Part shown: positions 1-12,220 of the stretch, piece after piece
Layout: each line of letters opens with the position of its first letter
Numbering within the stretch: position 1 is the first letter of the stretch
Assembly (NCBI RefSeq): GCF_907164915.1
Contig: NC_061862.1
Location: 144,282,972 to 144,346,971 of the forward strand
Direction of reading: 5' to 3'
Origin: Impatiens glandulifera
Lineage: Eukaryota > Streptophyta > Magnoliopsida > Ericales > Balsaminaceae
DNA length: 64,000 nucleotides
Program-made: the position numbers and the translations under genes
Notes under the pieces: model-generated
Told to the model about the DNA's origin: nothing
Databases searched by the model: none
What the model saw: only the letters and a program-made list of their open reading frames with translations

Positions 1-120
1 CTCGTCTTTAAATTCGTGTTTCTTGTTATTCCAAGTAGAGATGATCATCGTGTTGACCCAATTATGTCGTATCGATGCTTGTTTTCATGCGTGTCAAGGT
101 TATGTTTTGACACACTCTTG
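1..120. repeat. End of a preceding protease-derived tandem array
   Basis: This stretch closely matches 32880-32997 and 58495-58612, which are the last bases of the tandem arrays closing units A and B. It is therefore the tail of an array belonging to another unit lying to the left of the window. No coding content is visible. Confidence 0.8.
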
Positions 121-2200
121 TTAATATATTTATATATATATATTAAATTATATTCTTAGTAAAAAAATTAAAATAGGATTATTAATTTATTTATTTTAAT
201 TTAAAAATTTACAACTTAATTTAATAAATTAAATATGTTATTTAAAAAATTAATATGTTAAATAGGTAAAATATGTAGATATAAATTTTAGCATATAATT
301 TTATAAATAATAATTTAAATATAAATTATTTAAAATGTGTTTTAAAATATACAAATAATTATTTAAATAAAATTAGTTAAATTTATTGTTTTACAGTTAT
401 TAATTTATTTAAAATAATTAATATATTAAGCTAGTTAAATATGATAAATATGAAATTTTATAATTTTTAAAATATTAGGTAAGAATCTATACATAATTAT
501 TTAATTAAGTATACAGTAATATATATATTAAAAAGAAAAGGAGATTTTTTTATGAGAAAATATAGTTTCTATTTATTTTTATTTTATTTAATCAATTTAA
601 TCTTATAATTTTATATTGAGATATTTATTTAATTTTTAAAAATTTAATAATGTTGTATTAATTATATTTAAAAAAATTGTATTTTGTTTGTAGTTAATTT
701 ATGAATAAAAATAAATAAAACTAAATAACAAAAAGGAAATCAGATTTTTTTTAACTATAGATCTAGATCTGGATCTCGGGCCGAATCAAATCAGATTTTT
801 TTAAGACAAAAATGAAAATAAAAAAATAAAAAAATTGAAAACTATTTTTTTTTATAAATATCTTTTTAAAATATTAATTTAAATAAAATAATATTCTTAA
901 TTAAATAACTTTATTCCAATTTTAATTGTTTCAAGATTCTATCATTTAAATAACTACATTAAATAATTATTATTAAATATAATATAATACTTTTATATAT
1001 TTTTAATATAACTTAAAATATTTCGAGTTAAAAATCAGCTGCAACTAATTCATTAAAAATATTAAGATTTGTTATAATTTCAAACATAACATGTTGTATC
1101 TTAATAGTTAAAGATGAGAATATATAACTTTTATTTGATAAATTTATTTTAAAATGTGTTCAAATCTTATCAAAAACTATTTTAGTTTATTAAGGATAAC
1201 AACAAAAATAAGAATTTTTATTTTTTTTTATTTTAAAATATTATTTGTGATTTATTAAAAATTTTAAACATTAATACATATTATTATAATTTTTTTAATA
1301 AATTTACTTTTTTATTTTTTATATCCGTGTTCCTAGATAGTATTAAAAGTATCAAATAGAATGTAAGATTATCTTTATAAAAATATATTATTTTTATTGT
1401 ATTACTGAATTATAATAAAATATTATCATTTGTAATTAAATAAATAAGAATATATTTTTAAAATATAAATAATATAATAAATATTAAATTAATATATATC
1501 AACCAAACTAAAAATTAAAAATAAAATTTATAAATTAAAAATTATTTTATACATTTTTTCATACCAAATATCAAATAGTCATCCAGATATTGTTTAGCGA
1601 AGATCCAATTTCAACATTAATTCCAGATGCTTTCCAAATTGGCCTTATAATATAATAAATAAGAATATATTTTTAAAATATAAATAATATAATAAATATA
1701 AAATTAATATATATATATATATATATATACCAAACTAATAAATTAAAAATCATTTAAAATACACTTTCTCATACCAAATATGAAATAATCATTCAGAAAT
1801 TATTCTTGGGTTTTTCACCAAAGATCCAATTTCAACTCTAATTCCAGATGCTTTCCAAATTGCCCAAATTTATTCCATTATTTTTATTTGTATGGATACC
1901 AAATTTATTTTGTTTGGAGGCCTCCCATTCTTAGGCTGGCCCTAATGCATATTCATTTATTAACTAGCTACCTTGTTAGTGCATCATTTATAAGAATGAT
2001 GCACTAATCTCATTTGATTCCCCTCACTTACATTCTTAAATGTGTCATATTTGATTATCATAGTTCTATATTTTATTTTTTAGATTTAGATTTAGATTTA
2101 ATTTTTTTTCTTCTAATTTCTTCAAAATTTTTATTTTATAAAATGAAATAGTAATTATATTGACGACAACATTATAACATCTTAATCCAAACAAATCCTT
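121..2200. other. AT-rich DNA without genes (unit A)
   Basis: Very AT-rich sequence with poly-A, poly-T and short AT runs, including an AT microsatellite at about 1703-1730. No gene, RNA gene or transposon end was recognised. The same stretch lies at about 32998-35710 in unit B and 58613-61180 in unit C. Confidence 0.6.
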
Positions 2201-2210
2201 CCCTTATTTA

Positions 2211-2330
2211 GGGATATAAATAATACGGAATTTTTTCTCGTCTTATCTCAAATTAGGTTTTCCGTCAAAACTCTCTACTATTTGGGCGACTCGGTGAGCG
2301 TGTCCATTTTTCTCTGAAATTGTTGTTGTA
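2211..2330 (+). promoter_or_regulatory. Promoter-like TATA and leader start (unit A)
   Basis: A TATA-like element (GATATAAATA, about 2213-2222) is followed by moderately GC-richer sequence with pyrimidine-rich runs, as in a plant 5' leader. Equivalent sites lie at about 35723 (unit B) and 61191 (unit C). A diverged paralogue with the same order lies at about 9474. No protein-coding exon could be assigned downstream, so the transcript, if real, is of unknown kind. Confidence 0.35.
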
Positions 2331-2364
2331 TCGTCTTTCTTCTGTGTAGTTTCAGATTTGTTCT

Positions 2365-3045
2365 TCATTCGTTTTTGCTCATTATTTGTTCGATTATATC
2401 CATTTTGTAGATCTTTGTGTATCTTTCGATTGTATCCATTTTGTAGATCTTTGTGTATCTTCCGATTGTCATGGTAGCTTAGAGAGTTCTTTCGACATAT
2501 CGTTTTTGCTCATTATTTGTTTGATTGTATCCATTTTGTAAATCTTTGTGTATCTTTCGATTGTATCCATTTTGTAGATCATCAGATTGTCTTTGTAGCT
2601 TTAAAAGCTCTTCCGATATATCTTTTTTTCTCATTATTTGTTCGATTAGATCCATTTTGTAGATCTTTGTGTAATATATTTTTTTTGTAGATCTTTTGAT
2701 CGTCTTTGTAGCTTAAAGAGCTCTTCCGACATAACATTTTTGCTCATTATTTTTTCGATTATATCCATTTTATAAATCTTTGTGTATCTTTCGATTGTAT
2801 CCATTTTGTAGATCTTCAGATTGTCTTTGTAGCTTAAAAATCTCTTTCGATATATCGTTTTTGCTCATTATTTGTTCGATTAGATCCATTTTGTTGATCT
2901 TTGTGTAATCTATTTTTTTTAGATCTCCTGATTGTCTTTGTAGCTTAAAGAGCTCTACTGTTCGCTCATTATTTGTTCGATTATATCCATTTTGTAGATC
3001 TGTGTGTATATTCCGATTATCTTTGTAGCTTAAAGAACTCTTCCC
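2365..3045. repeat. 130-145 bp minisatellite in leader (unit A)
   Basis: Imperfect tandem copies of a module containing the words CTCATTATTTGTTCGATTA, TCCATTTTGTAGATCTTTG and GTCTTTGTAGCTTAAAGAG. About five copies can be seen, with partial internal duplications of the middle word. It sits directly after the promoter-like leader start. Confidence 0.8.
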
Positions 3046-4030
3046 ATATATGCTCTCATTTTATTAGATCTCTTATTCCCTTTGATCTTGCTCATTTTGT
3101 CTCAATTATCTAGATTTTGCAGATCTATGACAGGGCATAATTGTAAACATCCGACTGCATCCATTCTGTCTCGTTTGTAATATAATTCTAAGGTAAAAAT
3201 ACATATTATTGATGTAAGAGTTAACTAGTTAGATTTATGTTAGATTTTGTGTGAGTCTTTGTAGATTGAAGAGAGATCACTCACATAGCTTTTTTTTTTG
3301 TGTGATTTAGGTCATTAGTTAAGTTATCTTTCTCTTGCAATTTTTTGTTCTCTTATAATTCTCTTATTTATTCATTGGATATTAATTTCTCTTTGATTTG
3401 TTCATTATGTCTTTTGCAGATCTATGTTAGAAAATCATGAACATCCGGTTGCACCATACTTTCTCGTTACATACTATAGTTTCACGGTAACATATATTTT
3501 CGTTGATTTAACTAGTCTCAACGAATTATATTCGTTTTTGTCTTCTTTAACCATGTCATATATATTTGATTGTTCTTATATTTCAACACTAACATTTATT
3601 TTGTATAGATTAAGGATTTGTAATGCTATATAACACCTATTAGGACATGATTTTTTTAAGTTCATAGATCCATCCATAAGTATTGTATTTCTTATAGCTG
3701 TAGTTTTTGCAACAATAATATCTTGATGACTATAAATGATTATGCCTAATCAGTTACAAAATTTTCATTTTCTTTTTCAGATTTGTAATCACAATCAGCC
3801 ATTCTCCTCTAAGATAAAAAAGGTTAGTAGTTTCTCTATATTATTTTCAATGATTTAATTTAATACCAGTACATGATTTATAATCAAATAAAAATTGTTC
3901 AAATTTAAACTAATAATGTTGATCAGCATTACAACTTTTGAAGAAAAAGTCCTATTGGATTATGATCTAATCCAATTATAATGTTGGATAAGCACACACA
4001 GATCTAATACAACTTTTATTGATAAATTAT
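3046..4030. other. Region between minisatellite and MBD-like gene
   Basis: No supported gene. The part from about 3780 to 4030 recurs in diverged form at about 6590-6840 and 10713-10940, so it is a small dispersed module of this locus. A 69-codon open frame at 3424-3633 is kept in all three units, but the units are near identical at the DNA level and the paralogous stretch near 9800 does not keep it. Confidence 0.5.
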
Positions 4031-4035
4031 TTGTT

Positions 4036-5478
4036 CTAATTTAGAAATGAACCGTTCCAATCTTCCAACGAAGAAATCCATTCCCCTAAAATATCTTCTT
4101 GTGAAGGTTCCATCTTTCTCTTCTTCTCGATCGGTTCGGACGATTCTTCCTCGTAAAGAACCTACAATTTCATTTATTTATAAGATATAAAAATTAAAAC
4201 TATTTAATTTTATGTTAATTAACTAAATATTATAAGATTAATCAAGAATATATATATACTTACCATAGCATTGTCCAAACTCTTTCTCTTCTTCTCAATC
4301 GGTTTGGACGATTCTCCTTCATAAATAACCTATAATATCATTTATTTATAAGATATAAGAATTAAAATTATTTAATTTTATGTTAATTAGCTACAAATAT
4401 TATAAGATCGAATTGAGAATATATATATACTTACCATAGCATTGTCCAAACTCTTTCTCTTCTTCTCAATCGGTTCAGACGATTCTCCTTCATAAATAAC
4501 CTACAATTTTATTTATTTATAAATATAAGAATTAAAATTATTTAATTTTATGTTAATTAACTACAAATAATATAAGTAATGGAATTGAGAATATATATAT
4601 ACATACCATAGCATTGTTCAAAATGTTTTCACTTTTATATTTTTTTTCTGAAACAAGTGGCATTCTTGAGTACATTATGAAGTTTTGCACCTCTATGAAA
4701 GAACGGAATTTTCTAACTTTACGTTCATTATCGGCGTAATGATAGTAAAACTGTTTACAAAAATTATGTATTAGTCACATATTAATAAAAATATATAAAA
4801 TTTAGTTTTAATTTAAAATCATATAATTAAATACCCAATCACATCTATTATCAATTCTATATTTTTTATTAATCCTCCATCCTTGAAGCCTTGTAAACAA
4901 TACTGGTGATTGTTTTGCTTCCTACATTAATAAACCATATGTTTTATCAATAACAATATAACAAAATTAAAATAAAATAAACTTGTAATAAAACAATACC
5001 TCTTCCCTCCTTAGTAAAATATGCATGATGTCATCAGGGAGGAAGAAATTTATAATTCTCGACCATATTTCTGTCATTGGTAGAAAAACACCTACTCTCA
5101 CATATTCTTCCGTCTGTTAAAAAAATTAAATTAATTAACTAATAAATCGAATATAATTAGAATTGGTCTAAAATTCTGCCCTACAGTAAAAAAATATCAA
5201 TTTACCGTGGTTTCGATAAAAATGTTTTCGCGAACTTCACGGGGAAATTTTAGTCCAAAGTTTAAATCGAGATTCCCTTCCTCTCTTCGTTTATTACTTT
5301 GTCTTGATGTCAACTGGTTAGCATAAACAAATATGAACCAGAAAAACTAACAATTAAGATAAAAATACAAATCTAAAATTAATAAACTTACCTGAGTTTT
5401 CAATAGGGTAATTCCCAACGGATAGTCTAAATATTGAACTTCAGCTTCTTTATTTTCAATTTCACGAATCACAACCAT
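4036..5478 (-). CDS. MBD-like nuclear protein, eight exons (unit A)
   Basis: Intact spliced gene on the minus strand, 265 codons. Exons from the start codon: 5478-5392, 5313-5206, 5113-5000, 4921-4835, 4750-4607, 4500-4435, 4329-4264 and 4161-4036. All seven introns are 78-106 bp, begin GT, end AG and lie in phase 0. Residues about 110-157 (exons 4-5) resemble the second half of a methyl-CpG-binding domain: LQGW, then FYYHY, then KFRS followed by IEVQNFI, a pattern typical of plant MBD proteins. Exons 6 and 7 are near-identical 22-codon exons, and exon 8 starts with a related sequence; each has a basic EKKRK stretch that could be a nuclear localisation signal. The C-terminus is acidic with two tryptophans. 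Residues 1-103 match no family I can name. The role (binding DNA, perhaps methylated) is inferred. A TATA box lies about 85 bp upstream. Exon phase, splice sites and open frame support a functional gene. Confidence 0.75.
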
Positions 5479-6139
5479 TTTAAATTTGGTAGAAAGTATG
5501 TTTCACAATAAACAAATAAACAAATTGATCAGATTGATGATAAATGTAAAATAAACAATGTTATTTATACACTTTAAAATTATCCCAACCACAATTTTAT
5601 CAAATTTATAACAACCCAATATTTAAAATTAATTATGTTAAATTTAATTTTCAGATCTTATTGAGATTATAATTGCAATTTAAGGTATAAGATATAGTAT
5701 ATTAATTAAAGTTATATTTATATTTCTGTAATGTTGAACCATTTATAATAATGTCTTATAAAATATATACTCTTTTTACAAAAAGGAATATATATATATA
5801 TATATATATATATTTTAAAATAAGGTTAAATAATTTCCTAGAAAAAAAGTAACATAAAAATAGTTTGAAATTTCTAACAAATGGTCAAATATGAAATAAG
5901 AAATAAATTGACAGCTATTTCTCGTCTCTTTTTACTTCATGAATATTAGTTAAATGCATTAACCAATATTTGAGTAATCTTTTTCATATTTATGTAATCT
6001 TGTCAAGTATCATGTGAGGTAAGCTGAATATAATAAATCAAATATTCATCATTCTTATCTAATAAATCCAATTTATTTATTAAAAGTAAAAATATATATT
6101 AATAAATAAATATTTTAACGGGCCAGTCCCACTTTCAAA
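4911..6139. repeat. Left arm of large inverted repeat 1 (unit A)
   Basis: About 1.23 kb, pairing imperfectly with 6913-8145. It covers exons 1-3, the first bases of exon 4 and some 660 bases upstream of the MBD-like gene. The arm ends at the centre side in GGGCCAGTCCCACTTTCAAA, matched in reverse by TTTGAAAGTGGGACCGGCCC on the other side. The spacer is about 770 bases and itself holds a copy of the 3780-4030 module. Confidence 0.8.
5561..5570 (-). promoter_or_regulatory. TATA box of the MBD-like gene (unit A)
   Basis: GTATAAATAA on the minus strand, about 83-92 bases upstream of the start codon at 5478, which leaves room for a short leader. The same element is kept in unit B. In the inverted copy at about 7487 it is altered to GTACAAATAA. 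Confidence 0.5.
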
Positions 6140-6912
6140 ATTTAAAATCTTAGGTTTGACTGAAACTTATAGATTGTTTTATTTAACTAGCAAATATTGA
6201 AAAGTAATTTTAATAAAATTGATTCAGATTTTGATGATAAATCATTAATAAATTTATTTGAAATATATATATTTAAAAAAATAAAAAATTTCATTTTATT
6301 ATTATTATTATTTTAATACAAGCATGAATGTGTCTAGTCAAATTTGAACCATTTACATATATTACCAAGCTTATACAAAAATGGACAAATATCTGTGCAT
6401 AATAAAAAACATGTTATAATTTAAGGTAAATTTTTAGGCATTTAATTTAATTGAAAATCGAACTTTAACTTCTTTTTTTAGTATTGTATGTGAATTATTT
6501 TCCTTGTTTACACATTTAATTGTGTCTTAAAATTTGGACTAAATAGATTTTATGTGATTTCTTTCTATTTTTTTCAAATCTGAAATCTCATTCTAATCTT
6601 ATAGTTTATTTTTTAAGATAAAAAAGTTAATAGTTTCTCAATTTTAATCATTTAGTATAGAATTAGTACATGATTAAAAAAATTATAAGGACTGATATTG
6701 ATTAGGATTATACTTTTGAAAACAATCTTCAATTGGATTATGATCAAATACAATCAATGTTTGACCAGAAAAAATAGAAGCTTAATAATTTGATGTTTTG
6801 GAGTCTAAATACAACATTTATTTGATAAATTCAATTAATCTTATTCAAAATATATAGTATATGGTAAATAAAACAATCTAGAAAATAAAACAATCTAGAA
6901 GAATGATGAATA

Positions 6913-8145
6913 TTTGAAAGTGGGACCGGCCCGTTAAAATATTTATTTATTAATATATATTTTACTTTTAATAAATAAGTCAGATTTATTAGATAATAAT
7001 GATGAATATTTTATTTATTTATACAGCATACTCTCATATCATATTTGACTAGATTACATAAATGTTTTTTAAAAATGGAAAAAATATGAAATATTTTTAA
7101 TGCATTTAACTAATACTCACACAGTAAAAAAGACGAGAAATAGATGTCAAGTTATTTCTTATTTCAAATTTGATCATTTGCTACAAATTTCAAACTATTT
7201 TTATGTAACTTTTTTTTTTAGGAAATTATTAACCTTATTTTATTATATATATATATATATATATATATATTTTCTTTTTATAAAAATTGTATATATTTTA
7301 TTGGACATTATAATAAATGGTTCAACATTACATAAATATAAATAAAACATTAATTAATACACTATATCTTATTCCTTAAATTGTAATTATAATTTCAAAA
7401 AGATCTGAAAATTTAATTTGACATAATTAATTTCAAATATTGGGTTGTATTAAATTTGACAAAATTGTGTTTAGGATAATTTTAAAGTGTACAAATAATA
7501 CTATATTTATTTTACATTTACCATCAATCTAATCAATTTGTTTACTGTAAAACATATTTTTTACCAAATTTAAAATGGTTGTGATCCGAGAAATTGAAAA
7601 TGTAGAAGATGAAGTTCAATATTTAGTCTATTCGGTAGGAATTACCCTATTGAAAACTCGAGTAAGTTTATTAATTTTATATTTATATTTTTATCTTAAT
7701 TGTTAGTTTTTCTTGTTCATATTTGTTTATGCTAACAGTTGACATCAAGGTAAAATAATAAACAAAGAGAAGAATGGAATCTCGATGAAAACTTTGGACT
7801 AAAATTGCCCCGTGAAGTTTACAATAACATTTTTATCGAAACAACGGTATATCGATATTTTTTACTCGATGGAAGAATTTTAGACCAATTCAAATTATAT
7901 TCGATTTATTAGTTAACTAATTTAATTAATTTTTAACCGACTGAAGAATATGTGAAAGTAGGTGTTTTTCTATACTGGTGATAGAGTTATGGCCGAGAAT
8001 TATAAATTTCTTCCTCTGTGATGATATAATACATATTTTACTAAGGAGGGAAGATGTATTGTTTTATTACAAGTTTATTTTATTTTAACTTTGTTATATT
8101 GTTATTGATAAAACATATAGTTTATTAATGTAGGAAGCAAAACAA
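6913..8145. repeat. Right arm of large inverted repeat 1 (unit A)
   Basis: Reverse complement partner of 4911-6139. The outer end falls abruptly a few codons into the equivalent of exon 4, where similarity stops. This marks the duplication breakpoint inside the gene. Confidence 0.8.
7575..8145 (+). pseudogene. Inverted broken copy of MBD-like gene 5' half (unit A)
   Basis: Plus-strand copy of exons 1-3 and a stub of exon 4. Exon 1 equivalent is 7575-7661 with a good donor. Exon 2 equivalent is 7739-7846, but TAA at 7751-7753 stops it after four codons. The exon 3 equivalent (about 7939-8052) has lost its acceptor AG and carries an indel with an in-frame stop. The MBD-like half and the C-terminus are absent. 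It faces the intact gene head to head, so a transcript through both would fold on itself. Confidence 0.8.
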
Positions 8146-9460
8146 TATATTTTTATTTAAATAACTTTGAATATTATATATTTTGTTAATTGTATGTTAA
8201 ATTAACCTTTTATCTTATTTATTCAATATTTAATTTAATAATTTATAAACACTATTTTACTATACAATAATATTCTAAACTAAAATAATAAATATTTATG
8301 AACTAATTTAAAAATGTCAAAATATAATAAATTATTTTTAAAAACTATACTATTTCTTAAATAATAATTCAATTATTATTTAACTATTATTAATAATTAT
8401 CTTAATATAATAAAATATTTTATGATAAAGATTTAACATCTACATTGACATCTTAGATTAATTATTTAATAAATATTATAATAATAGATTAATATATTTA
8501 AGATGATATTTTTGAGTGTGTTTTGTAGTGATATTTTAAAACTATTAACTATTCTTATAAATATATATATAAATAAATTCATAAAATATAATAAATATAT
8601 AATCGTATCCAAACATTAAAATATGAATAATTATTTTAGTATTATATTTTAATATGTTTTAATAGTTTATTATTGTAATTTATAATATTATTGTTTAACA
8701 AAACATTTATGTTATTTTTTAAAATTATATTATAAAATTAAATATTGAAGAAAAAAATTGAAATAAAAAAGTTTATTCAAAATATATTAAAATGAGTTAG
8801 AAAAATAAAACATTAAGACAATATTTAAATACAAAATTATATTAAATATATTCAACTAACATTGTTAAGTTTTTAAAGTGAGTGATTTAGATATTTTAAA
8901 CTTAGTATATGGGCTAAAATTATACATTATGATGTTTTGGACAAAGTTTAAACTGAAAATAATTACCTTTTACTTTTATCTAAACTAAACTTATTCAAAT
9001 ACATTTTTATCCTCTAATTTTGTTTTATTTACTATTAATTATTATCTTGTAATTCTGAAATTACTTGAAAAAAAATATTAGTGTTAAAATATATTATTTT
9101 AAATTCTAAAAAATAAATGATTAATGATTATTTTATAAAGAGGAAAAATATATTATTATGGACTTAACAAAAATATATTATGGACGAGTAATTTGAATAA
9201 TCTTTATCCATAATCAACCTAATTCGAACTAAACTTAAATATTGTACACAAATTATTAATTTGGATTTGGTTCAGTTTAAATTTGGATTGATTTTTTTGT
9301 AATGAAACGATATAGATCTTTTTCTATAAAAAAATGTTAAAAACCAACTTGTAAATAAACGATGACGAGCTAACGCAAAATAAATATTTAGTTTCTCACT
9401 TGAAAGAAAAGGGTATTTCTAGTAAATTTGTAATTAGGTTTACCATTTCTAGCAAAATTT
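8146..9460. other. AT-rich spacer without genes (unit A)
   Basis: Very AT-rich; no reading frame, RNA gene or transposon end recognised. The unit B counterpart is about 41472-42790. Confidence 0.5.
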
Positions 9461-10960
9461 TCACTTATATAGAGATATAAATGACATCAATTTATCTCGC
9501 GTTATCTTAAATTGGGTTACCGACACATTTCTCTCTATACTCTTTTAGAAACAATGTGAGCGGCCATTTTTCTATGATATTTATATTGTACTATATTTCT
9601 TTGTTCTACGAATCTTTGGATCTACACTTCATCCATGGTTTTTCATTTTTTGTTGGATTATCTTCATTTTCTAAATTTATATTAGACCTTTGTAGATCTA
9701 CTTTATTTGTACTTCCTTGTTTCTTATAATTCTTTATTTTTTATTCACTAGATCACTTATTCTCTTTAATGTTGTTCCTTATGTCTTAATTATCTATGTT
9801 TAGGAAACAGTGAATATCCAATCTATATTGTCTTGTTCCGATAAAATATATATATTTTTTAAATTTTTATTAATTTATGAGTAGATAGTTAAAGTGACTC
9901 TATTTTATATTCCACTCATCTCAACAATTATATTGTTCATCTAATAATCGATTCAACACCTTATAAAAAAAATATACTTTGATTCTATTTAATCTCTTCA
10001 ATAAAGGTTTCTTAAAGGTACATGTCATATTTGATCGGTCTTACATTTTTTTAAGTTCTTAGATCCATCCATATGCATTTCATTTCTAGTAGTTTTAGTT
10101 TCTTCACCAATATATTGTCTTTCAATGCATTTGTCATTATAATTATGAATATTTTTTTCCATAATTTTTATAATTTCTGAAAAAGGTATGTTGGATGATT
10201 TGTTGCCGATATCGTGAAGATATATGATGATAGTATCATCTTTTAATTTTCTCTAGTGTGTTTAAATTTGGGTAAAATGTGTCTCATTTAAATTGAATGA
10301 CTATAAATACATATTTGTTTAAAACATTATGAATTCCTATGGTTCTAATTTTTGTGTGACCCGTATTTAATCACTAGGTTAACGCAACTCTCTTAGTTAG
10401 AAGGTTTTTATTGGAAATCAAGTTGTTTGATATTTTTTTTAAACTCCTTATTTTATTATTTTAGTGCTTTGATAGTTATAATTTAAAATCTACCTTGGAT
10501 AGAAAGTCTAATTCATCTCTCTCAAATAAACATAAATGTCTTTTCAAATCATTATTTTTTTATATTCTCAATTTCTTTATTTGTTGTTTTAGTCTTTCAA
10601 CTATATTTTCTGATTAAAAATAATTATAAATATCAGTTAGAACTTTATCATTAAGTATTAATTTTTTTTTACTATTGTTGTATTTTACATTGTTTCTTCT
10701 TTCATTTTTTTTAGATTTATATTAACATCAAGATAAAAAGGTTAGTATCTTCTCTATATTATTTACAATAATTTACTTTTAAATTATTTAAAATTATGAT
10801 CAAATAAAAATTATTCAATGAAATAATGTTGTTGAAGAAAAAAAATCAATTGGATTATGAGCTAATCCAAGTATAATGTTGGATAAGCAAAACAAATTTA
10901 ATACAATATTTATTTGATATATTATTTGTTTTAAAATTCAAAAATACCAATAATATAGAA
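9461..10960 (+). other. Second, diverged promoter-leader module (unit A)
   Basis: Paralogue of the 2211-4030 module. A TATA-like GATATAAATG at about 9474, a leader with similar words, and from about 10713 a relative of the 3780-4030 block. It lacks the minisatellite. No coding exon was found. The unit B copy is about 42790-44300, where the TATA-like site is changed to GATGTAAATG. Confidence 0.4.
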
Positions 10961-11034
10961 TTTACTTTTAATTTAAAACCTTTAATTAAGTATAAATCTA
11001 AGTTTACCTTATCATTTTTTTACTTTGATAGTTT

Positions 11035-11571
11035 CTATATGTTTTTTTTATCTTCCATCCTTGAAGCCTAGCAAACAATGCAATGGATGGTTTCGTTTCC
11101 TACATGTTTTAAATCATATATTTTATCTAAAATAAAATTAAAGTGATTTTAACAAACAAAAAAAATAAAAATGAAATTAACTAGTAATAATATAATAATT
11201 CATCATTCCTTAGTAGAATATGCATGATTTCTTCTAAGAGGACAAAATTTATATGTCTAGACCATATTTCTTTCTTCAATAGGATAAGACTTACTTTGAC
11301 ACATTCTTCTCTATTCAAATAAATTGTTTTAGATATTTAATTTGTTAAAAAACTAAAAAGTAAAGAAATTATTTAACAAATAAATCTAATAATTTCAACC
11401 ATTTGTCTAAAACTTTGTACGTAGAAGAGAAATATATTAATATAACGTTGTTTGGATGAAAATGTTTTCACGAAAATCCCGTGGCAACTTAAAAGCAAGT
11501 TTTTCAACGATTTTCTCCTTTCAATCTACTCATTTAGTTTGACGTACAGTGTTTAGAAACAATAAGTATGA
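11035..11571 (-). pseudogene. MBD-like paralogue fragment, left arm of inverted repeat 2
   Basis: Minus-strand remnants of a second, older paralogue of the MBD-like gene. Recognisable are an exon 4-like piece (translation includes LFARLQGW), an exon 3-like piece (EEIMHILLR) and a frameshifted exon 2-like piece (FRENIFIQTT). It pairs with 11594-12085 as a nearly spacer-less inverted repeat. No open gene remains. Confidence 0.65.
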
Positions 11572-11593
11572 AAAATCATTAATGTTTGTTTTA

Positions 11594-12220
11594 GTTGTCC
11601 ATACTTATTTATTCTAATTAGTTGACGGCAAAAAAATGGTAATTAAAATAGCGGAAAGCTCGATGAAAATGTTAAGATTTTCACGAAAATATTTTTATCA
11701 AATTAACGTTTATTGGTATTTTTTCTTCAAACACAGTGTTAGATAAATGGTACAAATTATAATATTAGATTTATTTGTGAACTAATTTCATTATTTTTAT
11801 TTTTTTTTAGCAAACAAGAATATGTCAAAGTATGTCTTGTCTTAATGATGACTGAGATTTGGTCTAGATATTTCAATTTCATCTTCTTTAAAGATATGAT
11901 GCATATTCTACTAAGGACGGGTTATGTATTATATTATTATTAGTTTATTTATTTTATTTTTGTTAAAATCATTTTAATTTTGTTTTTGATAAAAAGACAT
12001 TATTTACAAATGTATGAAGTGAACCCATCCATTATATTCTTTACTAGGCTTAAAGAATGGAAAATAAGAAAAACACATAGAAAGATAAAAGTAAAATATG
12101 TGACAAAGTAAACTGTAACCTTATACTTAATTAAAGTTTTTAAATTAATAAATTCTATATATTTTATTAATATGTGAATAGTTTTTTACAGTTTTACTAT
12201 CATTATAATGATACTGAAAA
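11594..12220 (+). pseudogene. MBD-like paralogue fragment, right arm of inverted repeat 2
   Basis: Plus-strand counterpart of 11035-11571. The exon 3-like part reads EIWSRYFNF and MMHILLR, the exon 4-like part reads IIFFTRLKEWKI, and past the inverted repeat at about 12195 an exon 5-like piece reads FYYHYNDTEK. This arm therefore carries a little more of the ancestral gene than its partner. Exon 2-like sequence is broken. Confidence 0.6.

Noticed and set aside
3424..3633. 69-codon open frame identical in all three units
   Set aside because: Conservation follows from the near identity of the units. Base composition is unchanged across its ends, no protein family is recognisable and the diverged paralogous stretch near 9800 does not keep it.
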